Source of the DNA: Pseudoscleropodium purum
Taxonomy: Eukaryota > Streptophyta > Bryopsida > Hypnales > Brachytheciaceae
Assembly (NCBI GenBank): GCA_963969395.1
Contig: OZ017795.1
Span: 28,687,063 to 28,751,062 of the forward strand
Reading direction: 5' to 3'
DNA: 64,000 bases
Part shown: in pieces, positions 24,201 through 36,200 of the stretch
Layout of the letters: every line of letters starts with the position of its first letter
How positions within the stretch are numbered: the stretch's first letter is position 1
The notes under the pieces: generated by a model
Seen by the model: the letters and a program-made list of their open reading frames with translations, nothing else
Told to the model about the DNA's origin: nothing
Databases searched by the model: none
Translations under genes and position numbers: made by a program

Positions 24201-25863
24201 TGCAGTAAACTGATCCTTGGTTTTTTATTATAATTAAGGAATGTGGAATGATTATCTCTGATTGGAAAGATTCAGGCGCTTCTACAATCTTCAGCAGCTA
24301 ATTCAATAGATTGTCACCTGTCTGCAGAATGATGGACCCAATTGTGCTGGCATACGGGAAAGGACAAATGACTGGATTTCTTGCAAATCCTGAAGGGGTA
24401 CTCGACGTGGTTAGCACCTGAATTCATAATCCACATGCTATTGTAAAAGATTATGGACACTCTCTGCCGCAAGAATTTATAACGTCGTTAGAGCAGGAGT
24501 TAAAATCGTCTTGATTGCGCACTGAACGATTTGATTATGCTTTGACTGATGCCGCAGTATATCTTCTACAGTGTCACTGTGACTTGAGTATCCTTTGGTT
24601 TATGCCTACATGATTTGTTCCATCAGTCTAAATGAGCTATTAATGTAATGTTTGAACAGATCCCAGCCGATTTGGTTGTGAATGCACTCTTGGCAGCCAT
24701 GGCAAAACATGCGAAACGACCAGGGCTGCAAGTGTATCAAGTGGCATCATCGGTGGTGAATCCCATGACTTTCAACATATTGGCTGATGTAGCTTTGGAG
24801 CTTTTCACGAAGGATCCCATGGTGGACAAAACTGGCAAACCGATCAAAGTAAAGCGAATGCGTTTTGTGCAGAGCATGGAGGCGTTTAACCTTTATTTGT
24901 GGTTCGTATACCAATTACCTCTACAGGTGCGTCTACACTTTCATTTTAAGTTATTTTATCTTTCAATTCCTTTTTAGCTGGGTAAAATTTTGATTATGAT
25001 CTTGAAACTCTGAAATGGAAGGAAATCTTTGCCTCATTAGTCATCAGCAATATTATGGTTCGACACAATCCTGTTCTCTGCCCCAGATGACCTGGTATAC
25101 TCCAAATTTACCAACACACTGGATGTGTTGGATATCTCTGAGCAATTTGTTACTGTCAAGTGACTTCACAGTTAATAGACACAGAGAAGTTTGCTATCTT
25201 GCAGCTGTCAAAGATTTTTCCATGGATGAAGAAGGGAAAGGCCTCTTCAAGGCGGGAACTCATTATTCAGAAAACACTCGAGCAATTTAAATATTTAGCA
25301 TATATTTACAAGCCTTACACGTTCTATGCTGGCAGGTGCGTACTCTCAGAATTTGTTCATGCGGCCAACTTTTTTTCTTGTAGTTTATTATCTGCATCTG
25401 TGTAGAATTGACGTGGATGAATTTCATGAATTTCAATATCGTTGATAATAAATCTGCCTGACGGTTTAGCTTGAGATAAGAGGTACAGCAGTACGTGGTA
25501 CAGATTCATAGTTCATTGCCCACCTGCCCCACCACCATGTGAAACATGCCATCATGAAGTTTGAATTTTGGTCGTCAAATAAATGCACCTTAGTGTGTGA
25601 ACATACCTTAAGCAAGTCAGTAATCATTTTGCTTTTCAACTGTCACCAGAAAGTGTAGTGCATCCGCTCTTGACATGTAGCTGGTGCCTTTATTCAGGTT
25701 TGGAATAGAGAATACTGAATCTCTATCGAAGGAGCTGTCTGCAGAAGAACTCGAAAGTTTTGCTTTCAATGTCCGACAACTCGACTGGGCGGACTACCTC
25801 TACAATGTTCATATCCCTGGCTTGCGAAATTATGTGCTGAAAGGACGCGGAACAAGGAACTGA
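21278..25863 (+). CDS. MS2-type plastid fatty acyl-ACP/CoA reductase
   Basis: Alcohol-forming fatty acyl reductase of the MALE STERILITY2 group, which in plants makes fatty alcohols in plastids for sporopollenin of the spore or pollen wall. Exons read from GT-AG sites and phases: 21278-22262, 22449-22552, 22732-22931, 23238-23338, 23610-23844, 23976-24137, 24328-24409, 24660-24926, 25172-25335, 25698-25863. They sum to 2466 nt, an uninterrupted 821-residue frame. Visible landmarks are the NAD(P)-binding TGATGFLA (residues 320-327), HVSTAFVNG across the exon 4/5 junction, the catalytic pair in YVFSK (Y552, K556), PFPGWMEG, and a C-terminal domain with [11 protein letters not shown] and NVHIPGLR. 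The roughly 310-residue N-terminus is much longer than in Arabidopsis MS2 (616 aa in total); it combines a likely transit peptide with a low-complexity stretch rich in Asn-Gly-Ser/Ala. The intron before exon 9 is the least certain joint because it contains coding-like sequence. Family call is firm; the spore-wall role is inferred from the family. Confidence 0.9.
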
Positions 25864-26620
25864 CACGGGTCACACACTTGAAACCGTTTCCTCCTCTAAT
25901 TGTTTTGAACGTTGATAATCAGGTCGACCTTCAGATTCAGATGTAAGGAAATACTAAGATATAGAATGAAAATCCATCCCCTTGGAAGTCTCTATTGCAT
26001 GAGGCCATCCCCTTCCAGAATAACTTCACATTAACCTACCGTCACGGCAAAGAAACGACCGTGCAATTACTGTATGAGCTCCGGCCTCCCATGCAATGGA
26101 ACTTTTGGAAGTGAGTTACCACCCCTGATCTCACAGACTTGCTGCTTCAAGGCGAAGCTTTGGCTGAGGTACTAGCTAGATCGGGGATCATTATTTAGAG
26201 GAACACTCCGTTTGCAGTACTAGTACATATATACAACACATTCAACCTGTTAGAAGATTGGTGGGCTAACTGGGATCCCTGGAACTTGTCCATCCTCTAA
26301 TTTTTCCTTTGCAACTTTGGCCTTTGCAGCAAGATCGGAATTCACTCCATTGCAGGGCTGAAGGTCCCTCTAGCAGGGAGCACTCGCCCCTTTGTAAATT
26401 CGTAGTTAGGAAGTTCCCAATGTCAGGCTTGATAGCTCAATAATTACTTTAACATACTTGGAAAGCAATTGTACTTTTTGAACAGCTGTTTTATATGATT
26501 TGGGTGATTTGATATAACCCTTGTGACGTTCATTGAATGGGTCTTTATTGCAGTGCACAGAACGTTATTCTCAGTGTTCGTAAGTTCGTTTGTTTCAAAT
26601 AAACCTGTCATCAATTTAAG
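25864..26620 (+). other. 3' flank of the reductase gene with poly(A) signal
   Basis: After the stop codon at 25861-25863 there is about 750 bp of moderately balanced composition without another coding frame. AATAAA occurs at 26598-26603 and is a plausible polyadenylation signal. The AT-rich repeat landscape resumes soon after, with an 80-bp (TA)n array at 26920. Confidence 0.4.
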
Positions 26621-26916
26621 ATAGCCCAGTCCACTCTTCCGTTACAGCTCATCTCAGTCTTAAGTTATCTTAACTTAGAGTAGCTACAGTAGTGAAATAG
26701 TTCTGTTCCTAATTAATTGTATTTATAGATCTTGAAGATGCAGGACGCTGCTGGACCCCCTCCCCACGGGCGAAGTGGGTCTTGCAGGGTGAATTCTGTT
26801 TCCTGCAAGGTAATTGTAAATAAGAAAAAAAAAAAAAGCCCCCTCTATTGTGCCTTCCTAATTTTATTTCCTTTATTTCCTTCTCACCTCCTTGCTAATT
26901 TGAACCTTTAATTGCA

Positions 26917-26919
<3 letters not shown>

Positions 26920-27002
<83 letters not shown>
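26920..27002. repeat. (TA)n array, about 80 bp
   Basis: Uninterrupted TA dinucleotides, about 40 units, at the boundary between the reductase 3' flank and the repeat region. The following 27003-28107 is AT-rich with no gene or recognised element. Confidence 0.9.
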
Positions 27003-28107
27003 GCCTTGATATTATAATGTCAAAACATAATATTCAAAATTGGCACTAACATCTCATATCTAGGAAGTGTTTATTTTAGATCAAAATTTATAGCAAACAA
27101 CATGGTTACAATTAGGTGTGGTGAAGACAATTATACCTACAAATGAGTACATTATGTTTGTTCATCTAATTGTGACACATCCTAACATCTTATTCATTTT
27201 CAATCATAAAATCTTCATGTTACCATTTTTGAGTTGCAATCATGTACCCTTTCTTCATGTTACCTTCACCAACTTATTAGATTTGAAAGCTACAAATAAA
27301 GTTTGTAGCAATTTTTTGGTGATGCAATTATGGATTAAATTTTTTCCAAATATCCTCCATGTTTGACTCAATGAAATAACCAAAATTCAAACCATTTTTT
27401 TCTCAAAATTGAATATTGTTGCTACTTTAGTATAAAAGTACATATAATTCAATGAATAATTGAAGTTTTACGCTCATCTTAGTATTAGTAAACATAGCTT
27501 CATTATTCTAATCAAGATCCTATATTATATGACTCAAAATTTGTACTACTAGTAAAGGGAAGAAAAAGACTATTACTTTTACCTCAGAATTTAGTTTCAT
27601 TATAAATTTTTATTTCTAAAGGAACTGTTACAATTCAATGATATTTTAGCCTCTACTAACTTAATTATTTTACAAATAATCTGACTTTGGTAACTTTAAG
27701 TTACACACATTAATATTAATAGTTAGCATTATCTACTCTACTTGATTTAAATATGCTATAATTTTTTTCTCTTGATGAATATTTTTACTAACTATATTTG
27801 GAGAGATTTTCTTATGTGAATATAATATTTATGGACAAAAAATAAATTATTTATTTTTAAGTATCTACCAAATAAAAATTACAAAGTTTGATTTATTATT
27901 CACTCAAGAATGTTGTACTTGACCATGAGGTATGATAATATTGATATCTATGCCTTTAATAAAAATATTTGTAAAGAGTAAAAACTTTTAGCTACTTTAA
28001 TCGTAAAAGGAATGTAGAGATCTATATACATAGTACCATGTTTGATTCCTAGTATATAAAAATAATGTAATATAATATAATAAATTATACACAAAAGGAC
28101 TATCAAC

Positions 28108-29358
28108 TTAACCCCTAAAAGACCAAACTATGTTTTTTTGACAATATAGCAATTTTAAATAGCTGTCTATGAATGGAATTTTTTTTTTGAAACTTTTACA
28201 TAACATGTGCCCAAAGAGTAGGATCAAGGCCCAACAATTTTCATAACTTTTGACTACATAGTTAAAAATTCATTGTACAATATGAAATTTTCAATGTTTA
28301 GGAGGCAGTCCAAATAATTCTTAAAAAAAAATTTTTGCAAAAATGCAAGAATCCTGGTTATTGAAGCGGCATCAGTCGCATCACCAAAAACAACCGCTTT
28401 TTTCCTGTTAAATTTTGACAATCAATAGAGCTTGAAAACCAAGCTGCTTGAGAAACAAATCTTGTTTGCTGATCAATATAAGGTTCATAATTAAATTTTT
28501 TATTAGAAACTAAATTATTAACATTTTTTTCAATTTGTCGAATACATTCAGCTGTATCTACAATTCCCATGGGTGTTATAGATATATAAGGCATTCCAAA
28601 ATTCTTTTCTAAATAAATGGCTGTCATTAAACCTATTTCACGATATGGAACTAAATTAAACCAAGCTTTTGGTAAAAATTTGAAATTGGTTTACTAGATT
28701 TATATATATGTGGAAAGCTTTGTATCATTCTATTTTGATTTATGAGATGAAAGTTATGAGGTCTTCTAGTTTGTGGGCACTTATAGATTCCCTATTCTAA
28801 AATAATCTTTGGAGTTTTTTATTTAACTCAATTTTCAATATTTTTTGGAAAAATGAAAATGTAGAATGTAGATTGTTTATTACTACATTACAACTGTTGG
28901 AATTGGTATTTTCAATTCCATAATTAAATTCTTAACACTTCAGTATTTTGAATCATTCTCTATTTTTTTCTACTTATTATTTTTTTTCCTATATGTTGTA
29001 CAATTCCAAGTGATCTAAAAATTTTCAAGAATGTAGCCAACTTGATTTGAAGAATAAATTCAAAAAAGCACTACCATTTTGGACATTTTTTCATGCAAAT
29101 GTGACCTTGTGAAGTACAGGTGCCCATTTTTCTGCAAGGCCAAAAAAAGGATTTTTGTCAACTCAAACGCTAATAACTTACAATCTTTAAGGTGGAAATT
29201 TCTGAATTTTCTTGCACATCTTTTCAAACTAGATTACTACAAGATACTACGATTACATGTGTCCAAAAAGTATTTTTTCTAAGACTTGGTACTTGCACTA
29301 GAAATGGCAGTTTTGGAGTAGTTTTAAAAAAACATAGTCCAAAACATTTAGGGGTTAA
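28108..29358 (-). mobile_element. TTAA element, family A, interrupted by plastid DNA
   Basis: Border TTAACCCCTAAAAGACC on the left and ACATTTAGGGGTTAA on the right, TTAA at both. Family A text runs to about 28340, stops for the chlB fragment, and resumes at about 28678 (ATTTGAAATTGGTTTACTAG), continuing to the end. The insertion therefore came after the element. Confidence 0.8.
28344..28677 (-). pseudogene. chlB: Nuclear copy of a plastid chlB fragment (NUPT)
   Basis: On the minus strand this reads as an internal part of ChlB, a subunit of the plastid-encoded light-independent protochlorophyllide reductase. It begins near [19 protein letters not shown] and includes [40 protein letters not shown] and [11 protein letters not shown]. 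After GKK a one-base loss in an A run (six T on the plus strand at 28398-28403 where the frame needs seven) shifts the frame into a stop. In the corrected frame the protein-like text resumes with VVFGDAT and ends at ITRILA. Only about 110 codons remain, with no start or stop of the real gene. Both sides continue directly into one TTAA family A element, so the piece was inserted into that repeat. It cannot be functional. Confidence 0.9.
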
Positions 29359-29802
29359 CATCTAAACCTTATCATGCTATAATACAATAATAATCATATA
29401 AAATACATGACCATTTAGAAATTGTGCAATCAATGATCTGAATTGGGAGTGTGAGCATGTGTCATTGGATCCAATTCAAATTGAATTCACTACTACATAA
29501 CATTGTATAATGAGGCAATGGTCTTCCCCATGCAAGGAAGGTATTATACTTTGATTTTCTAGATACTTGGATGAATTTATCAATTTATTCAAAGAATTGG
29601 AGTTGGCTAAAGAGACATATAAGACAATTTTGTTCACTAGAGGGGGATCCATTTCAAAGATGTGAAAGGCCTCCCTTGCCTCATTGATAAACAATGTTAT
29701 GTATGTAGTATACTTCAAAATCATTCACCTTCTACATCAATTGAATGCACAAAAATCACCACGAGTTATGTCCAATATTAAGCTTTTTGAAACCTTCAAA
29801 GG

Positions 29803-31677
29803 TTAACCCCTAAATGCTTGTATTGCATTTTTTGGCAACATAGAAAATTTGGGTAAATCACTACAAATGGAGTTTTTTTTTTCTTTCAAATTTTAACACG
29901 GCATGTACTCAAAGACTATTCCTTTATAGCCAACAATATTCATAACTTTTGACAACATGGTTAAAAAGTTATTGTATGATATGTACTTTTCATTGCTCGA
30001 TAGGTAGCCCAAACAACAATAAAACTTTCTATAAAAATCACTTTTTTAAGAAATTGAAATTTGAAATTGGTTCTCTAGATTTATATATATTTGGAAAGCT
30101 TTGAGTCATTCCATTTTGATCAATGAGTCAAAAGTTATGAGGAGTTTTAGTCCATGGGAGTTTGCAAGTTAACCCCTAAAGGTTGAAGACTATGTTTTCA
30201 CCAAAAACACTCCAAAACTGCTATTTTTGATACAAGCATCAAAATTTAGATGAAAAACATTTTTGGACACATGTAACCATAGGATCTTGTAGTAAATTAT
30301 TTTGAAAAGATGTGGAAGAATTTTCAGAATTTTCCATTGTATAGATTGCAAGATATTAACGTTTGAAGTGACAAAAACCATTTTTTTGCCCCTATGAATA
30401 TACAGGCAGCTATACTTCACAAGGTCACATTTTCCTGAAAAAATGTACAAAATGATGGTTACCCTTTGGATTCATTCTTCAAGTTAAGTTGGGTACATGC
30501 TTAAAATTTCCTAGATCATTTGGAATTGCACAACATATAGGAAAAAAATAGTAAATAGAAAGAAGTACAAAGTGATGCAAAACACTAAATTATTAAGAAT
30601 TTAATTATGGAATTGAAAAATTACAATCCCAACGGTGGTAATGTAGTAATGAACAATCTACATCACATCTTTTTAATTTTTTCAAAAAATATTAAAAATT
30701 GAGTTAAATAAAAGGATACCAAAGTTTATTTTTGAGTAGAGAATCCATGACTACCCATAAACTAGAACACCTCATAACTTCCATCTTGTAAATCAAAATG
30801 AAATGATTCAAAGCTTTCACATATATATAAATCTTGAAAACCAATTTCAAATTTTTATTTTTGAAAAAAGTGATTTCTTAAGAAATTTTTGGGCTACCCA
30901 CCGAGCATCAAAAATTACATATCATGCAATAACTTTTGAATCATTTAGTCAAAAGTTATGAAAATTGTTGGGCCTTAAAGCTGCTCCTTGGGCACATATC
31001 ATGTGAAAATTTCAGCAAAAAAACCTAAAAAATCCATTCGCAGTGAGCTGCCCAAAATTGCTATGTTGCCAAAAAATGTAGTTTGGACCTTTAGGGGTTA
31101 ATATGAATCTCTACTTGAAGATGAACTTTGAACTCCTTTATTTAACTCAATTTTCAATATGTTTGGAAAAAAAATACATTAGGTCTAGATTGTTTATTAT
31201 AATGTTACAACCATTGGGATTGGCATTTTTCAATTCTATAAATAAATTGTTAACAATTGAGTAATTTGAACCATTTTTTACTTCTTTCTACTTACTATTT
31301 CTTTTCCTATATGTTGTACAATTCCAAATGATCTGAAATTTTTCAAGCATGTAGACAACTTGACTTGGAGATTGAATTCAAAGAGTAACCACCATTTTAG
31401 ACATTTTTTCATACAAATGTGACCTTTAGAAGTGTGCCTGATTTTTTGCAGGGTCCAAAAAAGGATTTTCATCACTTCAAATGCTAAAATCTTGCAATCT
31501 ATGTGGTGGAAATTTTTGGAAATTTTTTGCACAACTTTTCAAAATAGCATACTACAAGATTCTATTGCTATAATTGTCCAAAAATGTTTTTTTTTTCTAA
31601 AATTTAGTACTTGTACTACAAATGACAGTTTTTGAACGTTCTTGGTGAAAACATAGTCAAAATCATTTAGGTGTTAA
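29803..31677 (-). mobile_element. TTAA element, family A, carrying a nested family A copy
   Basis: Outer copy with TTAACCCCTAAATGC at the left and TTTAGGTGTTAA at the right. Its sequence is split at TTTGCAAG / TATGAATCTC by the element at 30169-31101, which lies in opposite orientation. Removing the insert and one TTAA restores family A spacing within a base. Confidence 0.8.
30169..31101 (+). mobile_element. TTAA element, family A, nested, best-preserved copy
   Basis: 933 bp with nearly symmetrical termini TTAACCCCTAAAGG and CCTTTAGGGGTTAA, each bordered by TTAA inside the outer element. Reads left to right through GTTTTCACCAAAAACACTCC, ATAGATTGCAAGATATTAAC, GAATTGAAAAATTACAATCC and CAGTGAGCTGCCCAAAATTG. 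As a late insertion it is the best reference for family A. It has no transposase frame and is non-autonomous. Confidence 0.82.
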
Positions 31678-31794
31678 ATCAATTAGTGCAATAGTAAACA
31701 CTAAATGATCGCTATTCTTATATAAGGTAGAACAATCCATTATGAACCCAAAAGATCCATTCCAAGACACCTACAAAAATTTCCCAATGTAATC

Positions 31795-32130
31795 TTTTTC
31801 CAATAAATGAGATTTGGTCTATATTGGATTAAATGACTTAGTGACGACAATCAATGCCTTTTAAGTGTAAGTAATGAAGTGATTAGTAACTACAATAGGA
31901 ACTTCCATCCACTTTTGAGTGTAAATATGTTTTTAGCAAGAAGTAACTTTTTTAGGTCTTCATGTTGTAACGGGCATATTAATAAGAAATCAATTGTTAC
32001 TACTTCAGGTAACCATTCAATATGGATACACTTTTATTGGTTTTGGGGTAGTCTAGAACAAACTCTTCTGGTCCACTATGTACAATACATTTCAAAATTT
32101 CATAACCAATTCATACTTTGTTGAAGAAAT
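31795..32130. repeat. Family H repeat, right part
   Basis: Diverged copy of the right part of 15180-16240. It sits between the nested family A pair and the DUF760 promoter region. Confidence 0.4.
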
Positions 32131-32279
32131 ATAATTCCAATTCCTCTCGCTGTTTCTCACACATGTCTTTTACTGTATCAATGTGGAAAAATTCAAATTA
32201 AAAAAAAAAAAAAAATCAGCACACAAATGAGTGTACCTCAGACAATTGAAATAAAAATCCCCCTTGGGAAACAGGCTCT

Positions 32280-33280
32280 TACTGACAAACATCCATCAGT
32301 GAAGGCGGTGACACACTCCCACAGTCAGACTGACTGACCGACCGACTGACCGTCAGCAAGCACGCTGAACATGTCCCCTTTTTATCCAAACAAAGTCTGC
32401 CACGTGGAGGGAAGTTTTCCTCTGCCAAAAGTATTCATGGAGATATGTGATTGGCCACCCACTAAACCCAAACCCCATAAGTTAAAAGCCCACAAAATGG
32501 AATATTCTTGGACACCCAAACCCTCACCTCCTTTAAAAAAAATAAAACCCCTTCAAAAAATACCCTACAAATTTTCAATTGCCACAAAATCCTCTCTTTC
32601 TTCAAAAGAATCCCTAAAAAAAATCACATTCATTCATATTCTCAATACCCTATGTGAAGGTTAGATTCAATAGAAATTAAGTCATTTTTGTGTTTAAGAA
32701 ACTGCCACGTGTCATCTTGTGAATGGTGTGAGGTGACACGAACGTGTGAGAATCTGATGTGGAAATTCAATTTCAGCAATTGAGTGCTGAATTACACATT
32801 CACGGTACTGGTAGCCACAATACCTTTTGTTGTATTGGCTCATCTAGTTCGTGCGAAGTCATGATGACTTGCTTGCCTACGTACCATTTGTATACCCCCA
32901 AAGCAAAAGTGCATCTAAAAGCAACATTGTGTAGTTGTGTTTGTACATTTGATACATTTAAATGTAGGCCACTATTACATAGTCTCATTTTTTTTTCATT
33001 ATTTTTTCCTTTAGTGTGGCTGATTTTAGGGGTGTATACTATAACAAAGTCCCTCCAACAAACTCTTCATTTACATCAAACCTTTTTGTTTTTTTGTTTC
33101 TATTTGGATGCATGTTGTTTGTTTGTCTATTTGTCCGTGACCAACGTTATCTACTAAGTTAAGCTTTCCTAGCGTTTTGTTTGTGTATTTGTTTGTTTGA
33201 AACCCAACTTCCCTCTCTTCCTCGTGGTGTTTGTTTTGGTGTTTGTGTGTGTGTGTTTGTCCGAGGACGTGTTAGCGGCG
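32280..33280 (+). promoter_or_regulatory. Promoter and 5' leader of the DUF760 gene, with two G-boxes
   Basis: CACGTG occurs at 32401-32406 (in the palindrome CCACGTGG) and again at 32706-32711 (in GCCACGTGTC, an ABRE-like context). A GACT/GACC-rich patch lies at about 32326-32356. G-boxes are the classical sites of HY5 and other bZIP or bHLH light-response factors, which would suit a relative of a UV-B-induced gene. The transcription start could not be placed. Open frames at 32371-32664 and 32759-33157 show no family features. Confidence 0.5.
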
Positions 33281-36200
33281 ATGGCGCTCTCGCAAGCCAT
33301 GGCCGTGCAGGCGCATGGCTTGCACCGCCTTCCCCCGTCATCCCCGCCATCGCCGCACCCTCCTTCGATCTTCTCCTTTCGCTCCAGCAGCTTTTTCAAC
33401 CGACGAGGCCGTTTAGTGTCATCTTGCGGCTCACTGAGGTTGCCTGTTGTTACCAAGAGACGAGGCAGGGTTTTGTGCGCCGTGGTCGAAGGCAGTGACG
33501 ATGAGAGTACTGACGAGGACGAGGACGAGGACGAGGACGCAGCGAAGAAGCAGATTTCGTCGCTGGAGAGCGCGGCCGCGGCCGTGGATTCGGGTGTGAG
33601 TATTCGCGGCCTCGATTGGAGTTCGATTGGGGTTTTGGGTTTTTTAAAATGTTGGCCGAATTTTTGAGGGAAATGGTGGCAGAGGGGATTGAATTGTTGG
33701 TGTGGTAGATTTGGGAGTGGGGTTTGGAGTGAAATGGTGGGAATTTGGTGTGGAATTTGTGATGAATTTGAGGTTAGGTTCATATGGAGCCTTCGTTTTG
33801 CTGGTAAGTGTGGGGTTCGTGGAAATTTCGTGAGGTGTTGGAATTTGTGATGAATTTTGAGGTTTGAGTTGGTGTGGAGGCTTCGTTTTGGTAATTGTGG
33901 GATTTGATTTTGAATGGTGGGAGAAATTGCAGTACAAAAGCCGGAGAGATATGCTACAAGAGTACGTCAAGAACGTGCAGCCTGAATATATGGAGCGCTT
34001 CGTTCAGAAAACTCCCAAGCAGGTTGGTTTTGGGGTTTTTCTTGTGCTTGTGGTATCGTTAGGGTTTTTGAATTTAGGGAATTGCAGGTTCAGTGTGAGG
34101 TGGAAACACCCATGTCTGGCACTTTCAGCGTATATGGAGGGGAAGAATGTTCAGAGTTTCAATTTTCTTGTTCAGGAAATTTTTAAAATAAGAATATATA
34201 TTTTGTACTAAGAATGTAGTTTTTGTGAATTTGCAAACTCGAAATTTTAGGATATCCATTTCTGTTGTCTAAAGGAGGTTATTTCTGTTTGCAATTAAAT
34301 TCTAAACCTTCAGCTAAAGATTGGTGATGATTCTGATTGGTGGAGGCCTTTTTTGCAAGTGCCGATTTTCACTTCACTTTGCTAATAATTTCTAATGGAT
34401 TCAGGTACAGTGATGGAAATGAGTATTCCCACATTACTGTTTGTTATCTTGTTATTGCGCTTTCAGAGAAAACAGTCGAAGTTAACGTTTTTATGATTTA
34501 CTGGCAGGTAGTAGAAGCCATGCGAGAAACGGTGACTAAAATGCTGGGCACTCTCCCACCACAATTTTTTGACATCCATGTTACTACAGTTAAGCTCGCT
34601 CCATGACCATCCTTGCCTATTTGTGCATTTATGTAGTATTGACTGACCTACTTGTGCTTCATACTTGATGAGGGTTATAATCATATTTTCCAGCAGGAGA
34701 ATCGCACAAATAGTTAGACAATTTATTTAAGCCCTGGAATTTTCCTGAAAAAAAACGTTCCTGCAGCGGGCTGCAAGTAGTGCTGGTTGTCAAGTATTGT
34801 TATACACTTTGCAAAAACCCTGTTGGATGTAAATCTATCCGCCTGTTGGGAATCAGCTAATCTCACGAATTTTCACTGTCTTGTATTTACATGGGTGCGG
34901 AGTTGGTATGGTACTAAGAGCAGAGGTTTTGAATTTCGCAGATAGCTGAAAACCTGGCGCAGCTTATGTACAGCGTGATGATGACCGGATACATGTTCAG
35001 GAACGCTCAGTATCGACTCGAATTGCAACAGAGCATGAGCCAGACAGCTCTTCCCGTCGCAAGCAATGCTATTGTGAGTTCTTTTTCCAAACCGCATCAG
35101 GGTGCTGCGGTATAAGAAAAACTCATCCAAATACTTTTCTGGCTTTGTATTAACTCAGTTACCTGTTTTGTTAGTCTGACTCCAGATATGCTCCGGGAAC
35201 TCAAAAATCATCTGTGAGTGGAGACGTGGTAAGATGGCGTAAAGACGAAGAGATTCCAGAACGGGTTGATGCAGTTGAGTACATCGAGTTGCTTGAAGCT
35301 GAAGTGGAGGAGCTCAAGAAGCAACTGGAATTAAGAGGGCGGGGTAATAATGAGCTCTTGGAGTACCTGAAGTCATTGCAGCCTCAGAATCTGCAGGTGA
35401 ACCTATATTCATGCATGTTCTCTCATTTTTTTTGGTGATCCTGAATATGTAGTTTGAATTGCATGTAGAGCTTGTTTCTGAACCTGTAGAGTCAATCAGT
35501 TGGTAATTATTATTGGCACGGAAATTCTGCATTAATGGCTGATTCTTCTTCTTATCTTGTTTGTCCATTCAGGAGCTGACAACTAGTGCTGGAGAAGATG
35601 CTCTGGAGGCGATGAATACTTTTGTAGGTCGCCTGATTGGGGCTGCTGATCCTTCCCAGCTTAAGGTTCGACAATTTCACTTCTCTTTCTGATTTTTCAC
35701 TAAAGAAACGGACATGATTAATGATCTGCCTGAACTTGATACTCCCTCCCGTCCCGAAATAAGTGTCTGCAGTGATACCAATTTCATTGACCATATTGTG
35801 AAAAGCATAAATTCAGGAGGGGTCCAAATTTATATCACCAAAATCAATGAAGAACATTACATGTGCTCATTGCAACCTAAATAAAACTGGACTGAAAAAA
35901 TCCTCCATATGACCTACTCAATACAACCCTAAAAAAAAAACATGAGGTCCAATTAGGGCACTTATTTTGGGGTGTACACCCTCCATCTTGAAACGATTGT
36001 CCATAATTTTGTTGGTATTTTTTTGAGCCAATTTCATTGATCATATTGTGAAAAACATAATTAATAAAGGCTCCAAATTTTATATCACTAGAATCAATGA
36101 AGAACATTGCATGTGTTCATTACAAGTTAAATAAAATTAGCCACAAAGAAGTCTCCATATGACCTAAGGTAGGAGGTTCTAAAAGCACGCAGGCTTTAAA

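Noticed and set aside
28358..28627. A functional nuclear chlB gene
   Set aside because: Only an internal fragment remains, frame-shifted and lacking both ends, a transit peptide and a promoter; it is embedded in a transposon.
33169..33783. 204-residue minus-strand frame
   Set aside because: Antisense shadow of DUF760 exon 1; Ser/Thr/Pro-rich product mirrors the transit peptide coding bias and the acidic GAGGAC repeat.
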